This document shows, piece by piece, positions 54,643 through 63,162 of a DNA stretch of 64,000 nucleotides. The notes under the pieces were generated by a model. It was not told where the DNA came from, ran no database searches, and worked only from the letters and a program-made list of their open reading frames with translations. Position 1 is the stretch's first letter. The number at the start of each line of letters is the position of its first letter. Made by a program: the position numbers and the translations under genes. Origin of the DNA: Ginsengibacter hankyongi (GTDB lineage: Bacteria > Bacteroidota > Bacteroidia > Chitinophagales > Chitinophagaceae). The stretch covers positions 57,292 through 121,291 of the forward strand of contig NZ_VYQF01000012.1 in the NCBI RefSeq assembly GCF_008710285.1, read 5' to 3'.

Positions 54643-57051
54643 ATGCTCAGAAATTATCTTAAAATTGCCTGGCGGAATATTACCAAAAACAAATTTTATG
54701 CATCGGTAAATATTATCGGATTATCTACGGGTATTGCATTCACTTTATTAATTGGCGCTTATGTGTGGAGCGAATTACAGGTAAATAAAAATTTAAAAAA
54801 CGCGAATCAACAATATATTATTCAGAGCAAATGGAAAGATCCAAACCAGGGACTCGAACTTACCACCATGGGGCCGCTGGCAAAGGCTTTAAGAGAGCAA
54901 TATCCTGATCTTGTAGCAAATTATTATCGCTGGGATGGTATTACTTCCAATGTTTCCAAAGGTGATAAAAGTTTTAGGGAAGGGTTGCAAATATGCGACA
55001 GCACTATGTTCAACATGTATGGATTTACGTTACTTTATGGAAATCCAAAGACCGCGTTTGATGGCCCGTTCTCTCTTGTGATTACCAGTGAAAAAGCAAA
55101 AAAATATTTTGGTAAAACAGATGTAGTTGGTCAAACACTTACTATTGAAAGTTTTTCAGGATCAAAACATGATTTTATTATAACCGGTGTTTTGAAAAGT
55201 CCTTCAAAGAATTCTGTCACCTATCTTAATGATGATAACAATAACCAGTTTTATATATCATCAAATAACATAAGTTATTTTGGCAGAAATATGGATTGGC
55301 CCAATCAATATATTGTTAGTTATGTTGAATTGCAAAAAGGAGTAAAGCCGAAAGACCTTGAAAAACCAATCGAGTATTTGATGAAACAAAATGCGCCGCC
55401 GCAAATTGCAGCCGGTATGACACCTTACCTGGTTCCGTTAAAAGATTATTATCTCTCGGCAAATAACGGCCTTGTCAAAAAGATGTTGTATGCCTTATCG
55501 GCCATTGCAATCTTTATTTTAATAATGGCTATAATCAATTTTATTAACATGTCTGTCAGCAGGTCTGCCGCACGGATGAGGGAGATTGGAATACGAAAAG
55601 TGCTTGGCGGGTTGAAGAAACAATTGATTATGCAGTTTCTTGTTGAATCAATCATCCTCGTATTTTTTGCAACGGTCTTCGCGATTTTCGTGTATGCGTT
55701 ATCGAAAGACATGTTCAGCAATATTCTTGGAAAACAAATTCCTTCCCTGGGCGATTTCCCACTATACTTTATTGTGTATCCCCTCATACTTATTTTGATC
55801 ATTGGTTTTACGGCCGGTATTTATCCTGCGTTTGTGCTATCATCTTTAAAATCGGTTGAGTCATTAAAAGGAAAGCTTTCTTCCACAAAAGAAAATGTTT
55901 TGCTTCGAAAATCGTTGGTGGCATTTCAGTTTGGTACCGCTACGATTGCTCTTATTGGGGCAATAATTATTTCTTCGCAAATCCATCTTTTCTTTAGTAA
56001 AGACATTGGGTTCAATAAGGATTATATTGTATCTGCGCAGCTTCCCCGCGACTGGACGCCGCAAGGTGTTACAAAGACAGAGGAAGTGCGTAAGCAATTT
56101 GCTGCAATGCCACAGGTAGTAAATGCAACCCTTTCTTACACAGTGCCCGACGGCAACAGTTCCGGCAGCGCTTCTTTATATAGAGCAGGCGCTGATTCAA
56201 CAACAGCAGTTGCTTCCGAACAAATAGTTGCTGATGAATATTATGCATCCACGTTTAGCATTCCTATGGCTGCGGGAAAATTTTTTGGTGCACCTGGTGC
56301 AGTCACCGATCCTTTTGCAATTGTAATAAACCAGGCGCAGGCTAAAGCATTCGGATGGAACAATGCGACCGACGCAATAGGTAAACAACTAAAATTCCAG
56401 GGGGGAGGAGGGCAAGTATTTACGATAGTGGGTGTTACGAAAGATTTTCATTTTGGCTCTATGCAAAAACCGATTCAGCCGATCACTTTCCTGCACGTTA
56501 CACTGGCAAATATTTACAGGCTTTTTTCATTTAAAATAACACCCGGAAATATCAGTAACTCAATTAATGCATTGCAAAAAAAATGGTCAGCGTTGATGCC
56601 GGGTGTTCCATTTGAATATACGTTTATGGATGATGCGTTAGCCAAACTCTACAAGTCAGAAATACAATTAAAGAAAGCTTCGTATACCGCAACATTCTTA
56701 GCATTAGTTATAGTATTGCTTGGCGTACTGGGCCTTATTTCATTGAGCGTTCAAAAACGTACTAAAGAAATTGGTATCAGGAAAGTATTGGGGTCTTCCG
56801 TGTCGGGAATCATGTTGTTATTCCTGAAAGAATTTTTGCTGATTATTGCTATTGCCGGCGCGGTGGCTTGCCCGTTAGCTTATATAATTATGAATAAGTG
56901 GCTGCAGGAATATGCTTACAGGGTAAATATTTCAGCATCACCTTTTGTTATTTCGATATCAATATTAGGCTGTATAACGGCATTATTAATCGGTATTCAA
57001 ACTATTAAAGCTGCACTGGCAAACCCTGTTAAGAGTTTGCGAACGGAATGA
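54643..57051 (+). CDS. ABC transporter permease, FtsX/MacB-like (third of three)
   Basis: An 802-residue permease beginning MLRNYLKIAWRNITKNKFYA. The first FtsX loop is AARMREIGIRKVLGGLKKQL and the second is QKRTKEIGIRKVLGSSVSGI; the protein ends in NPVKSLRTE. It is the last gene of the three-permease array. It is more divergent in the extracytoplasmic region (YNNN-rich segments near residue 190). There is no terminator of obvious strength after it; a 54-bp direct repeat lies at 57169. Confidence 0.92.
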   Translation: MLRNYLKIAWRNITKNKFYASVNIIGLSTGIAFTLLIGAYVWSELQVNKNLKNANQQYIIQSKWKDPNQGLELTTMGPLAKALREQYPDLVANYYRWDGITSNVSKGDKSFREGLQICDSTMFNMYGFTLLYGNPKTAFDGPFSLVITSEKAKKYFGKTDVVGQTLTIESFSGSKHDFIITGVLKSPSKNSVTYLNDDNNNQFYISSNNISYFGRNMDWPNQYIVSYVELQKGVKPKDLEKPIEYLMKQNAPPQIAAGMTPYLVPLKDYYLSANNGLVKKMLYALSAIAIFILIMAIINFINMSVSRSAARMREIGIRKVLGGLKKQLIMQFLVESIILVFFATVFAIFVYALSKDMFSNILGKQIPSLGDFPLYFIVYPLILILIIGFTAGIYPAFVLSSLKSVESLKGKLSSTKENVLLRKSLVAFQFGTATIALIGAIIISSQIHLFFSKDIGFNKDYIVSAQLPRDWTPQGVTKTEEVRKQFAAMPQVVNATLSYTVPDGNSSGSASLYRAGADSTTAVASEQIVADEYYASTFSIPMAAGKFFGAPGAVTDPFAIVINQAQAKAFGWNNATDAIGKQLKFQGGGGQVFTIVGVTKDFHFGSMQKPIQPITFLHVTLANIYRLFSFKITPGNISNSINALQKKWSALMPGVPFEYTFMDDALAKLYKSEIQLKKASYTATFLALVIVLLGVLGLISLSVQKRTKEIGIRKVLGSSVSGIMLLFLKEFLLIIAIAGAVACPLAYIIMNKWLQEYAYRVNISASPFVISISILGCITALLIGIQTIKAALANPVKSLRTE

Positions 57052-57168
57052 TTGTAGTTCAGCTGGTTAGTTTTTTTAAAGGGGCTGGCTTTCTGTGTAC
57101 CATGTATTTCTTTGTTATACATTGAAATTCAAAATTATGTTGCCGTTGGTCGGAGTCCAGAAGGCGGC

Positions 57169-57220
57169 TCTCACGGTTGGCGCCTTGGCTCGCAATGAAT
57201 GGAACACCCACATTGGCTGA
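57169..57220. repeat. Direct repeat, copy 1 (flanks GDSL gene)
   Basis: CTCTCACGGTTGGCGCCTTG and GCTCGCAATGAATGGAACAC followed by CCACATTGGCTG. The second copy at 58194-58247 is in the same direction with two or three small differences. The repeats bracket the GDSL hydrolase. Confidence 0.75.
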
Positions 57221-57317
57221 AATCCTGAAGTGTTCCTAATCATATTAACAGCAAATATATACCAGCCAATTATCAGGAAATCTTTGGAAGATTTTTTGGG
57301 TAAAAAAATGAAGGGAC

Positions 57318-58040
57318 TTACTTTATTTGTTGCAGCACTGATGGAACAAGCAGATCAACCCATTTTTTATATTGAATGCCGGATGGATGTAACCCATCTT
57401 TGGCAATTAGTGAAGCATCATTTTTTGCATTCCGGGAAATCGGGGTAATATCAATATAGTTTACGCCTGCATTTAGTGAGATGGTTTTATTAGCGGCATT
57501 AAATTCATCAATCTCTTTTGCAATCTGCATCGTATCTCTTCCATCGGCGAAGGGCGTAACGCTGTAATCGGGAATGGAAAGTACAAACACGTGGTGTTTA
57601 TTATTTCCTGCATAAGCAACAGACCTGTTTAATAATTCGGTAAACTGGGTTTTATATTCATCAAGCGTTCTTCCCTGGTATTGGTTATTTACACCAATAA
57701 GAAGTGTTACAAATGAATAATTGTTTTTAGGAGGATTGTTATTTAATGCATTTAAAAGGTCACCGGTTGTCCAGCCGGTAACAGCAATAATATCCGCATC
57801 TTTTATAGAAATATTTTTTGCTCTTAAATATATTACGGTCTGTACAGGGAACCTTTCATAGTCGGGAACAGACTGGCCTATTGTATAAGAATCGCCCAGG
57901 GCAAGATATGTTTTTGTAGAAGTATCTTTTGAAATATCAGAAGTATCAACCGGAGGCATATTTATAAATGTGCTGTCATTTTTTTTGATGCACGATATTA
58001 ATGATAAGAAAATAATTGGCAAATAAATTATCCTTTTCAT
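57318..58040 (-). CDS. SGNH/GDSL-type lipoprotein hydrolase
   Basis: A 240-residue protein with a lipoprotein signal (IIYLPIIFLSLISCIKK, Cys near residue 17). SGNH blocks: block I TYLALGDSYTIGQSVP (Ser), block III-type VTLLIGVNNQYQGRTLDEYK (Asn) and block V KDGLHPSGIQYKKW (Asp and His). It hydrolyses ester bonds, such as acetyl groups on glycans or peptidoglycan. It stands alone between two direct repeats and is next to the fucosidase gene at 58397, divergent. Confidence 0.87.
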   Translation of the reverse strand: MKRIIYLPIIFLSLISCIKKNDSTFINMPPVDTSDISKDTSTKTYLALGDSYTIGQSVPDYERFPVQTVIYLRAKNISIKDADIIAVTGWTTGDLLNALNNNPPKNNYSFVTLLIGVNNQYQGRTLDEYKTQFTELLNRSVAYAGNNKHHVFVLSIPDYSVTPFADGRDTMQIAKEIDEFNAANKTISLNAGVNYIDITPISRNAKNDASLIAKDGLHPSGIQYKKWVDLLVPSVLQQIK

Positions 58041-58193
58041 GGTTGTAACTAATATAAAGATTATTTACGATAAAAAGGTTTAAAAAGATGTAGTATAGTT
58101 ATTGGCTACGTTTTAGAAAACGTTATTTTCACCGATGTAGGTGTTCCATTTTCAACTCTAATACATTTTAAGACCAGGAAATCTAAAGGTCTG

Positions 58194-58247
58194 GTCTCAC
58201 GGTTGGCGGCCTTGGCTCGTAATGAATGGAACACCCATTGGCTGAAG
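58194..58247. repeat. Direct repeat, copy 2 (flanks GDSL gene)
   Basis: Reads TCTCACGGTTGGCGGCCTTG, GCTCGTAATGAATGGAACAC, CCATTGGCTGAA. It matches 57169-57220. It lies about 150 nt upstream of the start of the GDSL gene and about 150 nt upstream of the fucosidase start. Confidence 0.75.
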
Positions 58248-58396
58248 CTACAAAACCTGGGCCTACGTTACTTATTGTAGTTGGATGAAGTGAAGCAAAT
58301 TTGCGCAAATGATGCGAAAAATTTTTTTAAATGTAAAGATGTTGGATATTCGTGCAAGTATGATGTAATAAACAAAGTATCTTCAAAACACAATTA

Positions 58397-59779
58397 TTGA
58401 TGAAAAAAATAACCCTCTTGTTGTTAGTAGCAGCATTAGCCTTCAACCCGGTTCATGCGCAGAAAAATATATTCAACGAAACGCCCAAACAAAAAGCAGA
58501 ACGGCTGAAATGGTGGACAGATGCACGCTTCGGCATGTTCATTCACTGGGGCACTTATTCTTTAGCCGCCCGCCACGAATGGGTAAAGCATAATGAAAGA
58601 ATGACCGATTCAGCATATCAAAAATATTTTGACAACTTCAACCCGGATGAATTTGAGCCAAAAAAATGGGCGAAAGAAGCCAAAGCTGCGGGAATGAAAT
58701 ATGCGGTGCTCACCACCAAACACCATGAGGGCTTTTGCCTGTTCGATTCGAAATACACTGATTATAAAGCCACCAACACGCAGGCACATCGTGACCTTGT
58801 AAAAGAATTTGTAGAAGCGTTTCGCAGTGAAGGTATTAAGGTAGGTTTTTATTATTCCCTGCTCGACTGGCATTACCCCGATTATACTATTGATGATGCG
58901 CATCCGCAGCGGGCACCGGATAATTATACCGAGGAACAAAAAGCCGCTTATTATGCAAAAGTGAACAAAGGCCGTGACATGAATAAATACCGGCAATATT
59001 TGAAAAATCAAATCACTGAATTACTTACCAACTACGGAAAGATAGATATTTTGTGGCTCGACTGGACATGGGACAAAGGTGCTAAATATGGCAAACATCC
59101 GCAGGATTGGGATGCTGTAAACCTGGTAAAACTGGTGAGGAAACTGCAGCCGGGAATTATTGTGAACAACAGGCTTGGCCTGGACCAGGATGGTTATTCC
59201 GATGGAGGCGATTTTGTAACGCCCGAGCAGGTAAAGCCGGCACAGCTTCTTAAGTACAAAGGGAAATATTGGGAAACCTGCCAGACATTTTCAGGTTCGT
59301 GGGGCTATTACCGTGATGAGACTACCTGGAAGAATCAGCGGCAGTTGCTCGACTTATTGATCACTTCTGCCGCCAATGGCGGTAACCTCATCCTGAATGT
59401 AGGACCCACAGGCCGGGGCGAATTTGATTACCGTGCTACAAAAGCGCTGGATAGTCTTGCTTACTGGATGCATGAGAACAATCTATCCATTTACAATTGT
59501 ACGTATCCTCCCGATGAATACAATATACCCGACTCCATGAATGACAGGTTAACCTACAACCCGGTTACAAAAAAATTGTACCTGCATCTTTTTAATTATC
59601 CTGCAGACGGGCAATTGACGCTTCCCGGTTACAATGGAAAAATTAAGTATGCCCAATTTCTGAACGACGATTCCGAAGTGCCTTTCACCGTTGCAGAAAA
59701 TGGATCTGATTTGATTTTGAAACTGCCCAAAAATGCTCCGCCTTACGTTGTGCCTGTAATTGAAATGGTGGCTAAATAA
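58397..59779 (+). CDS. Alpha-L-fucosidase, GH29
   Basis: A 460-residue secreted enzyme with a signal peptide (ITLLLLVAALAFNPVHAQ). GH29 motifs: RFGMFIHWGTYSLAARHEWV, MKYAVLTTKHHEGFCLFDSK, YYSLLDWHYPDY, and the catalytic nucleophile Asp in DILWLDWTWDKGA. Length is typical of the family, with a C-terminal beta-sandwich. A candidate acid/base Glu is in TPEQVKPAQ or YWETCQTFSGSWGYY. It removes terminal alpha-L-fucose from glycans. It is a single gene after the direct repeat. Confidence 0.93.
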   Translation: MMKKITLLLLVAALAFNPVHAQKNIFNETPKQKAERLKWWTDARFGMFIHWGTYSLAARHEWVKHNERMTDSAYQKYFDNFNPDEFEPKKWAKEAKAAGMKYAVLTTKHHEGFCLFDSKYTDYKATNTQAHRDLVKEFVEAFRSEGIKVGFYYSLLDWHYPDYTIDDAHPQRAPDNYTEEQKAAYYAKVNKGRDMNKYRQYLKNQITELLTNYGKIDILWLDWTWDKGAKYGKHPQDWDAVNLVKLVRKLQPGIIVNNRLGLDQDGYSDGGDFVTPEQVKPAQLLKYKGKYWETCQTFSGSWGYYRDETTWKNQRQLLDLLITSAANGGNLILNVGPTGRGEFDYRATKALDSLAYWMHENNLSIYNCTYPPDEYNIPDSMNDRLTYNPVTKKLYLHLFNYPADGQLTLPGYNGKIKYAQFLNDDSEVPFTVAENGSDLILKLPKNAPPYVVPVIEMVAK

Positions 59780-59856
59780 AATGGTTTGGTAAGGCAACAA
59801 GGCGAGATCAATTTGTGAGAATGACAGACAGGAAATCTGTTCGCTGTCCCTCACAC

Positions 59857-59882
59857 GCTGAGTCCCTTGCAGGAGACTCGGG
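59857..59882. repeat. Diverged REP1 palindrome (solo)
   Basis: GCTGAGTCCCTTGCAGGAGA and CTCGGG. It is a REP1 copy with several changes, in the same orientation as 10539-10564. Confidence 0.7.
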
Positions 59883-59996
59883 TCGGACCTAAGTTTTTAC
59901 AGCAAGATTTTTCAATTTTGTCAAATCGTTATATGTCGCTTTTCTATAAGTAATGTCCATATGTTCTTGTCAATTGTTGAGTGTCGGATGCTTGCC

Positions 59997-60190
59997 ACCA
60001 ACGTTCGAGTATTTGCGAAGGCAGGGAATTTATTGCTTGTCCAGCCCGGTACAAATACCCAATTGAAAATATGTTGTTGAAGTTAAGAACTAAAGCTGAA
60101 AATTGAATGGCGAGCCCGAACTGCTGCTGATGCTTGCACAAAGCTGGTGTTACAATGTCCAGCCCTGCTTTTGCAAATACTTATGTTAGC
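59997..60190 (-). repeat. attC-like imperfect inverted repeat (cassette element 1)
   Basis: About 194 bp. The outer arms are ACCAACGTTCGAGTATTTGC (near 59997) and, from the other end on minus, GCTAACATAAGTATTTGCAA, both continuing to (A)GGCAGGG/AGCAGGG. The core GTTAGC is at 60185-60190. The interior on minus has CTTTAGTTCTTAACTTCAAC, shared with the element at 11589-11780 and close to 17094-17211. It starts 10 nt after the stop of the ORF at 60201-60938. No gene inside. Confidence 0.72.
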
Positions 60191-60200
60191 AACAGCCAGC

Positions 60201-60938
60201 TCATGTCGATGCAGGATCAATGAGATCACCCGGAATGGAAATTACATTTGTGTCTAGCACAATAACTATCAACATATTTGCTGCGTCACTTAACACTTCT
60301 AATAACAAAGGCCAACTGGCAAATTCTATAGGCTGTCCATAATTGAAGTCATAAGATTTACCTTTAAAAGTCCTAGAAATGCTGTTGCCAGATTTATGAA
60401 AGTAAATCCCGTTATTGTGAATTGTATTTCTTAGGGCGCTAAAAAAATCAAGTAGCTCAATAAAATCTATTCTAATAGCCGTTAGTCGATTTCTTATGAG
60501 ATCATCATAGATTCTTTTAAATTCTACTGCAGCTCCAAAATGTGCGGAAGGGTCTATTCCTCGCATTATACAACGTAAAGTACTTTCAATAGCAGAAAAC
60601 GAAAAGTGAAATAAGCCAAGCTTTATAAAATTTTGAAACTCCATTCTTAGGAGCGTTTCGTCACTGTCATTAAAAGAAGTATTTTCTATCCACCATTGGT
60701 GATGTAGTAAGTTTTTCGCCCAAAATGCACACCCTAAATTAGAACTGTTTATAACATTTATTAATTTGGACAAACCAGTTATTCGACAATCTATCTTGTC
60801 GTTTAGTAGAGGGAACTTTTCAACTATGACAGCTTTATTGTCATAGATCCTATCTCTTATTTCTGTTAACCTGTTTACAAGTTCTACGATATTAATCTGT
60901 TTAGTAGTCAGATGTATTAATTCTGTTTCGGAGTTCAT
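60201..60938 (-). CDS. Orphan protein in cassette unit, possible HEPN-like
   Basis: A 245-residue, mainly helical, soluble protein without signal. The motif ALRNTIHNNGIYFH resembles the RNxxxH-type signature of HEPN proteins (Arg, Asn, His spaced closely), which are often found in defence or toxin modules. The rest has helices such as LKLINVINSSN and IDFIELLDFFSAL. The match is only by eye and the spacing is shorter than the usual Rx4-6H. It starts 18 nt after the GTTAGC boundary (60956-60961) and is followed by the attC-like element at 59997-60190. Function is not established. Confidence 0.65.
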   Translation of the reverse strand: MNSETELIHLTTKQINIVELVNRLTEIRDRIYDNKAVIVEKFPLLNDKIDCRITGLSKLINVINSSNLGCAFWAKNLLHHQWWIENTSFNDSDETLLRMEFQNFIKLGLFHFSFSAIESTLRCIMRGIDPSAHFGAAVEFKRIYDDLIRNRLTAIRIDFIELLDFFSALRNTIHNNGIYFHKSGNSISRTFKGKSYDFNYGQPIEFASWPLLLEVLSDAANMLIVIVLDTNVISIPGDLIDPAST

Positions 60939-60955
60939 GAAGATTTATGGTTGTT

Positions 60956-61149
60956 GCTAACGGTAGGTATTGCCGATGGCAGGTTATTCAATGAACTTCC
61001 AGCCCGGAGCTACCGATGATTATATAATTTACAGATGAAGTTACTTACAAAAGTTGACAAGATTTCGGTTAGCCCGAACCTAGGATGACCAAAGAGCTAA
61101 AGCTGATGAAATGCACGTCAGAACTGCTATTGGCAATACCAATGTTAGC
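60956..61149 (-). repeat. attC-like imperfect inverted repeat (cassette element 2)
   Basis: Exactly 194 bp from GCTAAC (60956-60961) to GTTAGC (61144-61149). Outer arms: GGTATTGCCGATGGCAG and, from the other end on minus, GGTATTGCCAATAGCAG. The interior has the AGCCCG and AAAGTTGA blocks found in the other elements. It starts 7 nt after the stop of the ORF at 61157 and ends 18 nt before the start of the ORF at 60201-60938. No ORF inside. Confidence 0.75.
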
Positions 61150-61156
61150 TGAAGAT

Positions 61157-61771
61157 TCATTGAACGTCTTTTGGTTTTCCATATTTGTGTTTAAGAAGTT
61201 CATCTATTTTATCAATTAAGGATTTCAGTTTAGTCTGCCTGTTATAATTATAATATATATTCTTTTTTCCATTGTCAAACCTTATAAAATTTAAGTCATA
61301 ATCACTAACTCGCTTAAATACTTTGTCGCCATTGATTATAAATGTCATTTCATAATAGCAAGTATGATCAATTGTGGAAGATATTTCAGTAACAACATTC
61401 CCTTTCTTTGATTGAATGTAAGTTGGTGGTTTGATTTGCTCTTTATCAATTTGATTTTTATGAGTCAGATAAAATGTCAAAGGATCTATTGAGTCAAGTG
61501 GTAGGGATTTGTAAAACCCGCAACCGTCAAATTTTTTCAAAAAGGTTTTTTCTCCTTCTATCCAAAATAAATATTCTGCGTCGTAATAATTACAAGTGTC
61601 CAGGCGCATGCCGCCGATACAGGTCAAAGAATAATTTAAAAAAGTATCAACCGCTTCATTATGATTTAAGCTGTCAATCATTTGTTTTAAAGCTTGTTCT
61701 GATTCCTTATTAGTTTGCGCAGAGATAATTTTGGAATAAAACACCAACAATAGAAATGCAAGTTTTGGCAT
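61157..61771 (-). CDS. Orphan secreted protein in cassette unit
   Basis: A 204-residue protein with a short signal peptide (MPKLAFLLLVFYSKIISAQ). Two or more Cys (TCIGG, CNYYDAEYLFW, GCGFYKSL) and strand-rich parts suggest an extracytoplasmic folded domain. No family was recognised. It is followed by the attC-like element at 60956-61149, and preceded by a GTTAGC boundary at 61820, so it forms one gene-cassette-like unit with the element. Function unknown. Confidence 0.72.
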   Translation of the reverse strand: MPKLAFLLLVFYSKIISAQTNKESEQALKQMIDSLNHNEAVDTFLNYSLTCIGGMRLDTCNYYDAEYLFWIEGEKTFLKKFDGCGFYKSLPLDSIDPLTFYLTHKNQIDKEQIKPPTYIQSKKGNVVTEISSTIDHTCYYEMTFIINGDKVFKRVSDYDLNFIRFDNGKKNIYYNYNRQTKLKSLIDKIDELLKHKYGKPKDVQ

Positions 61772-61819
61772 TATGTTTTATTGGTAAGATGAATCTTTAT
61801 AGGGTTTCCATAATTTTCA

Positions 61820-61847
61820 GCTAACGTGTGTATTTCAGCTAAAATAC
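61820..61847 (-). repeat. Cassette-boundary half-element, GTTAGC core
   Basis: Minus strand: GTATTTTAGCTGAAATACAC then ACGTTAGC. It contains a short hairpin (GTATTT/AAATAC). A close copy is at 63163-63192, upstream of the lipoprotein remnant. It is 49 nt before the ATG of the 61157 gene. Confidence 0.6.
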
Positions 61848-61940
61848 GCTACTTATTTTAGAAAACAATTTTTCTTATCTCTTCTTTTTGAAGCATTTAT
61901 AAAAAAATACGCGGTTCATCATCAGTAGCGCAAATACAAC

Positions 61941-62312
61941 TTACATTAACTTTAAATTATCCAGCGGGCTAATAATTTTAATTAAATCTTTATTACTGGT
62001 ATGCAGGTAACGTAAAGTAGTTTTCAGGTCGTTGTGGCCCAATAGTTTTTGTATCATTGTTACATCAGTACCTCTCTCTATAAGGTGCGTAGCAAAACTA
62101 TGGCGCAAACTATGTATGCTCCCCGGCTTCATTATTCCCGCTTTTATTTTAGCGGCTTGCAGCACTTCCTGCAGGCTTCTTGTGCTGTAAGGCATGCCTG
62201 CTGCGCTGCCTTCAAACAGGTAGCCGTTTTTAGCGGGTTTGTAATCTGATGCGTATTCTCTTAACATTATTAGTAATACAGGGCTAAGCGTAACAATCCG
62301 GTCTCCCTTCTC
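61941..62312 (-). pseudogene. Tyrosine recombinase, C-terminal fragment
   Basis: The minus-strand frame from 62312 gives EKGDRIVTLSPVLLIMLREY and continues into the 108-residue ORF ending at 61941. It holds the catalytic boxes SIHSLRHSFATHLIERG (HxxR), LLGHNDLKTTLRYLH (His and nucleophile Tyr) and the tail ISPLDNLKLM. The box I Arg and the N-terminal DNA-binding domain are missing, because REP2 begins at 62314. The family includes XerC/D and phage or integron integrases. It is cut by the RAYT2 unit and is probably inactive. It lies 116 nt from a cassette boundary. Confidence 0.78.
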
Positions 62313-62313
62313 A

Positions 62314-62984
62314 GCAACGTCTCCCCTTAGGGGACGTTGCGTGTGTAAACTTTCTTTTTCTAAATACTTATTTTTCTTCTATATCATCAACAATATAAAC
62401 TCCCTGTTCCCCGGTTAGATAATATTTACAGGAACTGTGAATATAATCAACAGGGCTTTGACATAAACCCCAATTCCCTTTACATGGATTGTCATGCATG
62501 TAATTCAATTTCTGTTTTATAAATTCTATGCTATCGCAAATCTTCCAATCGAACGATAACTCCCAAACATCATGTTTTTTATTATTTTTTTTCCTGGTAC
62601 GCTCCACCTCATTTGAGAGCGTTGACAGCAAATCGTTTTCCCCTTTATCTTTCAACCGCTTTATTAGTTCGTAAGCCATAAACCTTTTGCCATTTCCTAC
62701 AATGGTATTAATCGTTTGTTCCGTTGCGGCAAAGTTGATCAATGCGTGTACATGGTTCGGCATAATTACAAAACCATTTATCCCATGACCTTTGGCTTTT
62801 AAATAATCAAACCATTTATATACCACATCATAACTACCTGCTTTCTCAATTAAGGGCAACCACTTATAACAAGTAAATGTTATAAAGAAAATACCACTTG
62901 CGTATGGAATTGTTTGCTGAACCGGCATTTTCAAAAATAGAACAAATCGTTGTACACGCAACGTCCCCTAAGGGGAGACGTTGC
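62314..62984. mobile_element. REP2-RAYT element with flanking inverted palindromes
   Basis: Bounded by GCAACGTCTCCCCTTAGGGG/ACGTTGC at 62314-62340 and its inverse at 62958-62984; each is followed outward by GAGAAGG. The unit encloses an intact RAYT gene on the minus strand. It is inserted between the tyrosine recombinase remnant and a truncated lipoprotein gene. Confidence 0.85.
62368..62928 (-). CDS. RAYT (REP-associated Y1 transposase), intact
   Basis: A 186-residue Y1/TnpA_REP-type protein from ATG 62928 (MPVQQTIPYASGIFFITFTC). The HUH motif is intact: VIMPNHVHALINF. The catalytic Tyr is expected in the KLNYMHDNPCKG region or the helix before it (FIKQKLNYMHDN). Other conserved blocks are TIVGNGKRFMAYELIKRL and YKWFDYLKAKG. 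It probably acts on its own REP2 palindrome. The frame continues upstream into REP2, so the ATG at 62928 is the best start. Confidence 0.9.
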   Translation of the reverse strand: MPVQQTIPYASGIFFITFTCYKWLPLIEKAGSYDVVYKWFDYLKAKGHGINGFVIMPNHVHALINFAATEQTINTIVGNGKRFMAYELIKRLKDKGENDLLSTLSNEVERTRKKNNKKHDVWELSFDWKICDSIEFIKQKLNYMHDNPCKGNWGLCQSPVDYIHSSCKYYLTGEQGVYIVDDIEEK

Positions 62985-62989
62985 TGAGA

Positions 62990-63158
62990 AGGAAATAAAT
63001 AGTTTGTCCTTCGGATAAGTACTCTTAAAAATAGTTCCTTCAAACTTACTTGATTTAACTCCAATTTTATCTGCATCAGATGTTTGAAAAGTTTTTACCG
63101 TTGTGCTGCAACTTGATAAAAATGTCAGAAATATTATTGATGTTAGAAACTTCGTCAT
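62990..63158 (-). pseudogene. Lipoprotein gene, 3' end lost
   Basis: ATG at 63158 gives MTKFLTSIIFLTFLSSCSTT, a lipoprotein signal with lipobox FLSSC, then VKTFQTSDADKIGVKSSKFE and STYPKDKLFIS. The frame then enters the REP2 palindrome near 62990 and ends soon after in unrelated sequence. The 3' part of the gene was lost, probably when REP2-RAYT was inserted. A cassette-boundary half-element lies 4 nt before the start. Confidence 0.65.
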
Positions 63159-63162
63159 ATTG

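Noticed and set aside
49708..57051. Complete MacAB-type efflux operon
   Set aside because: No ATPase and no membrane-fusion protein gene is present; only permeases are encoded.
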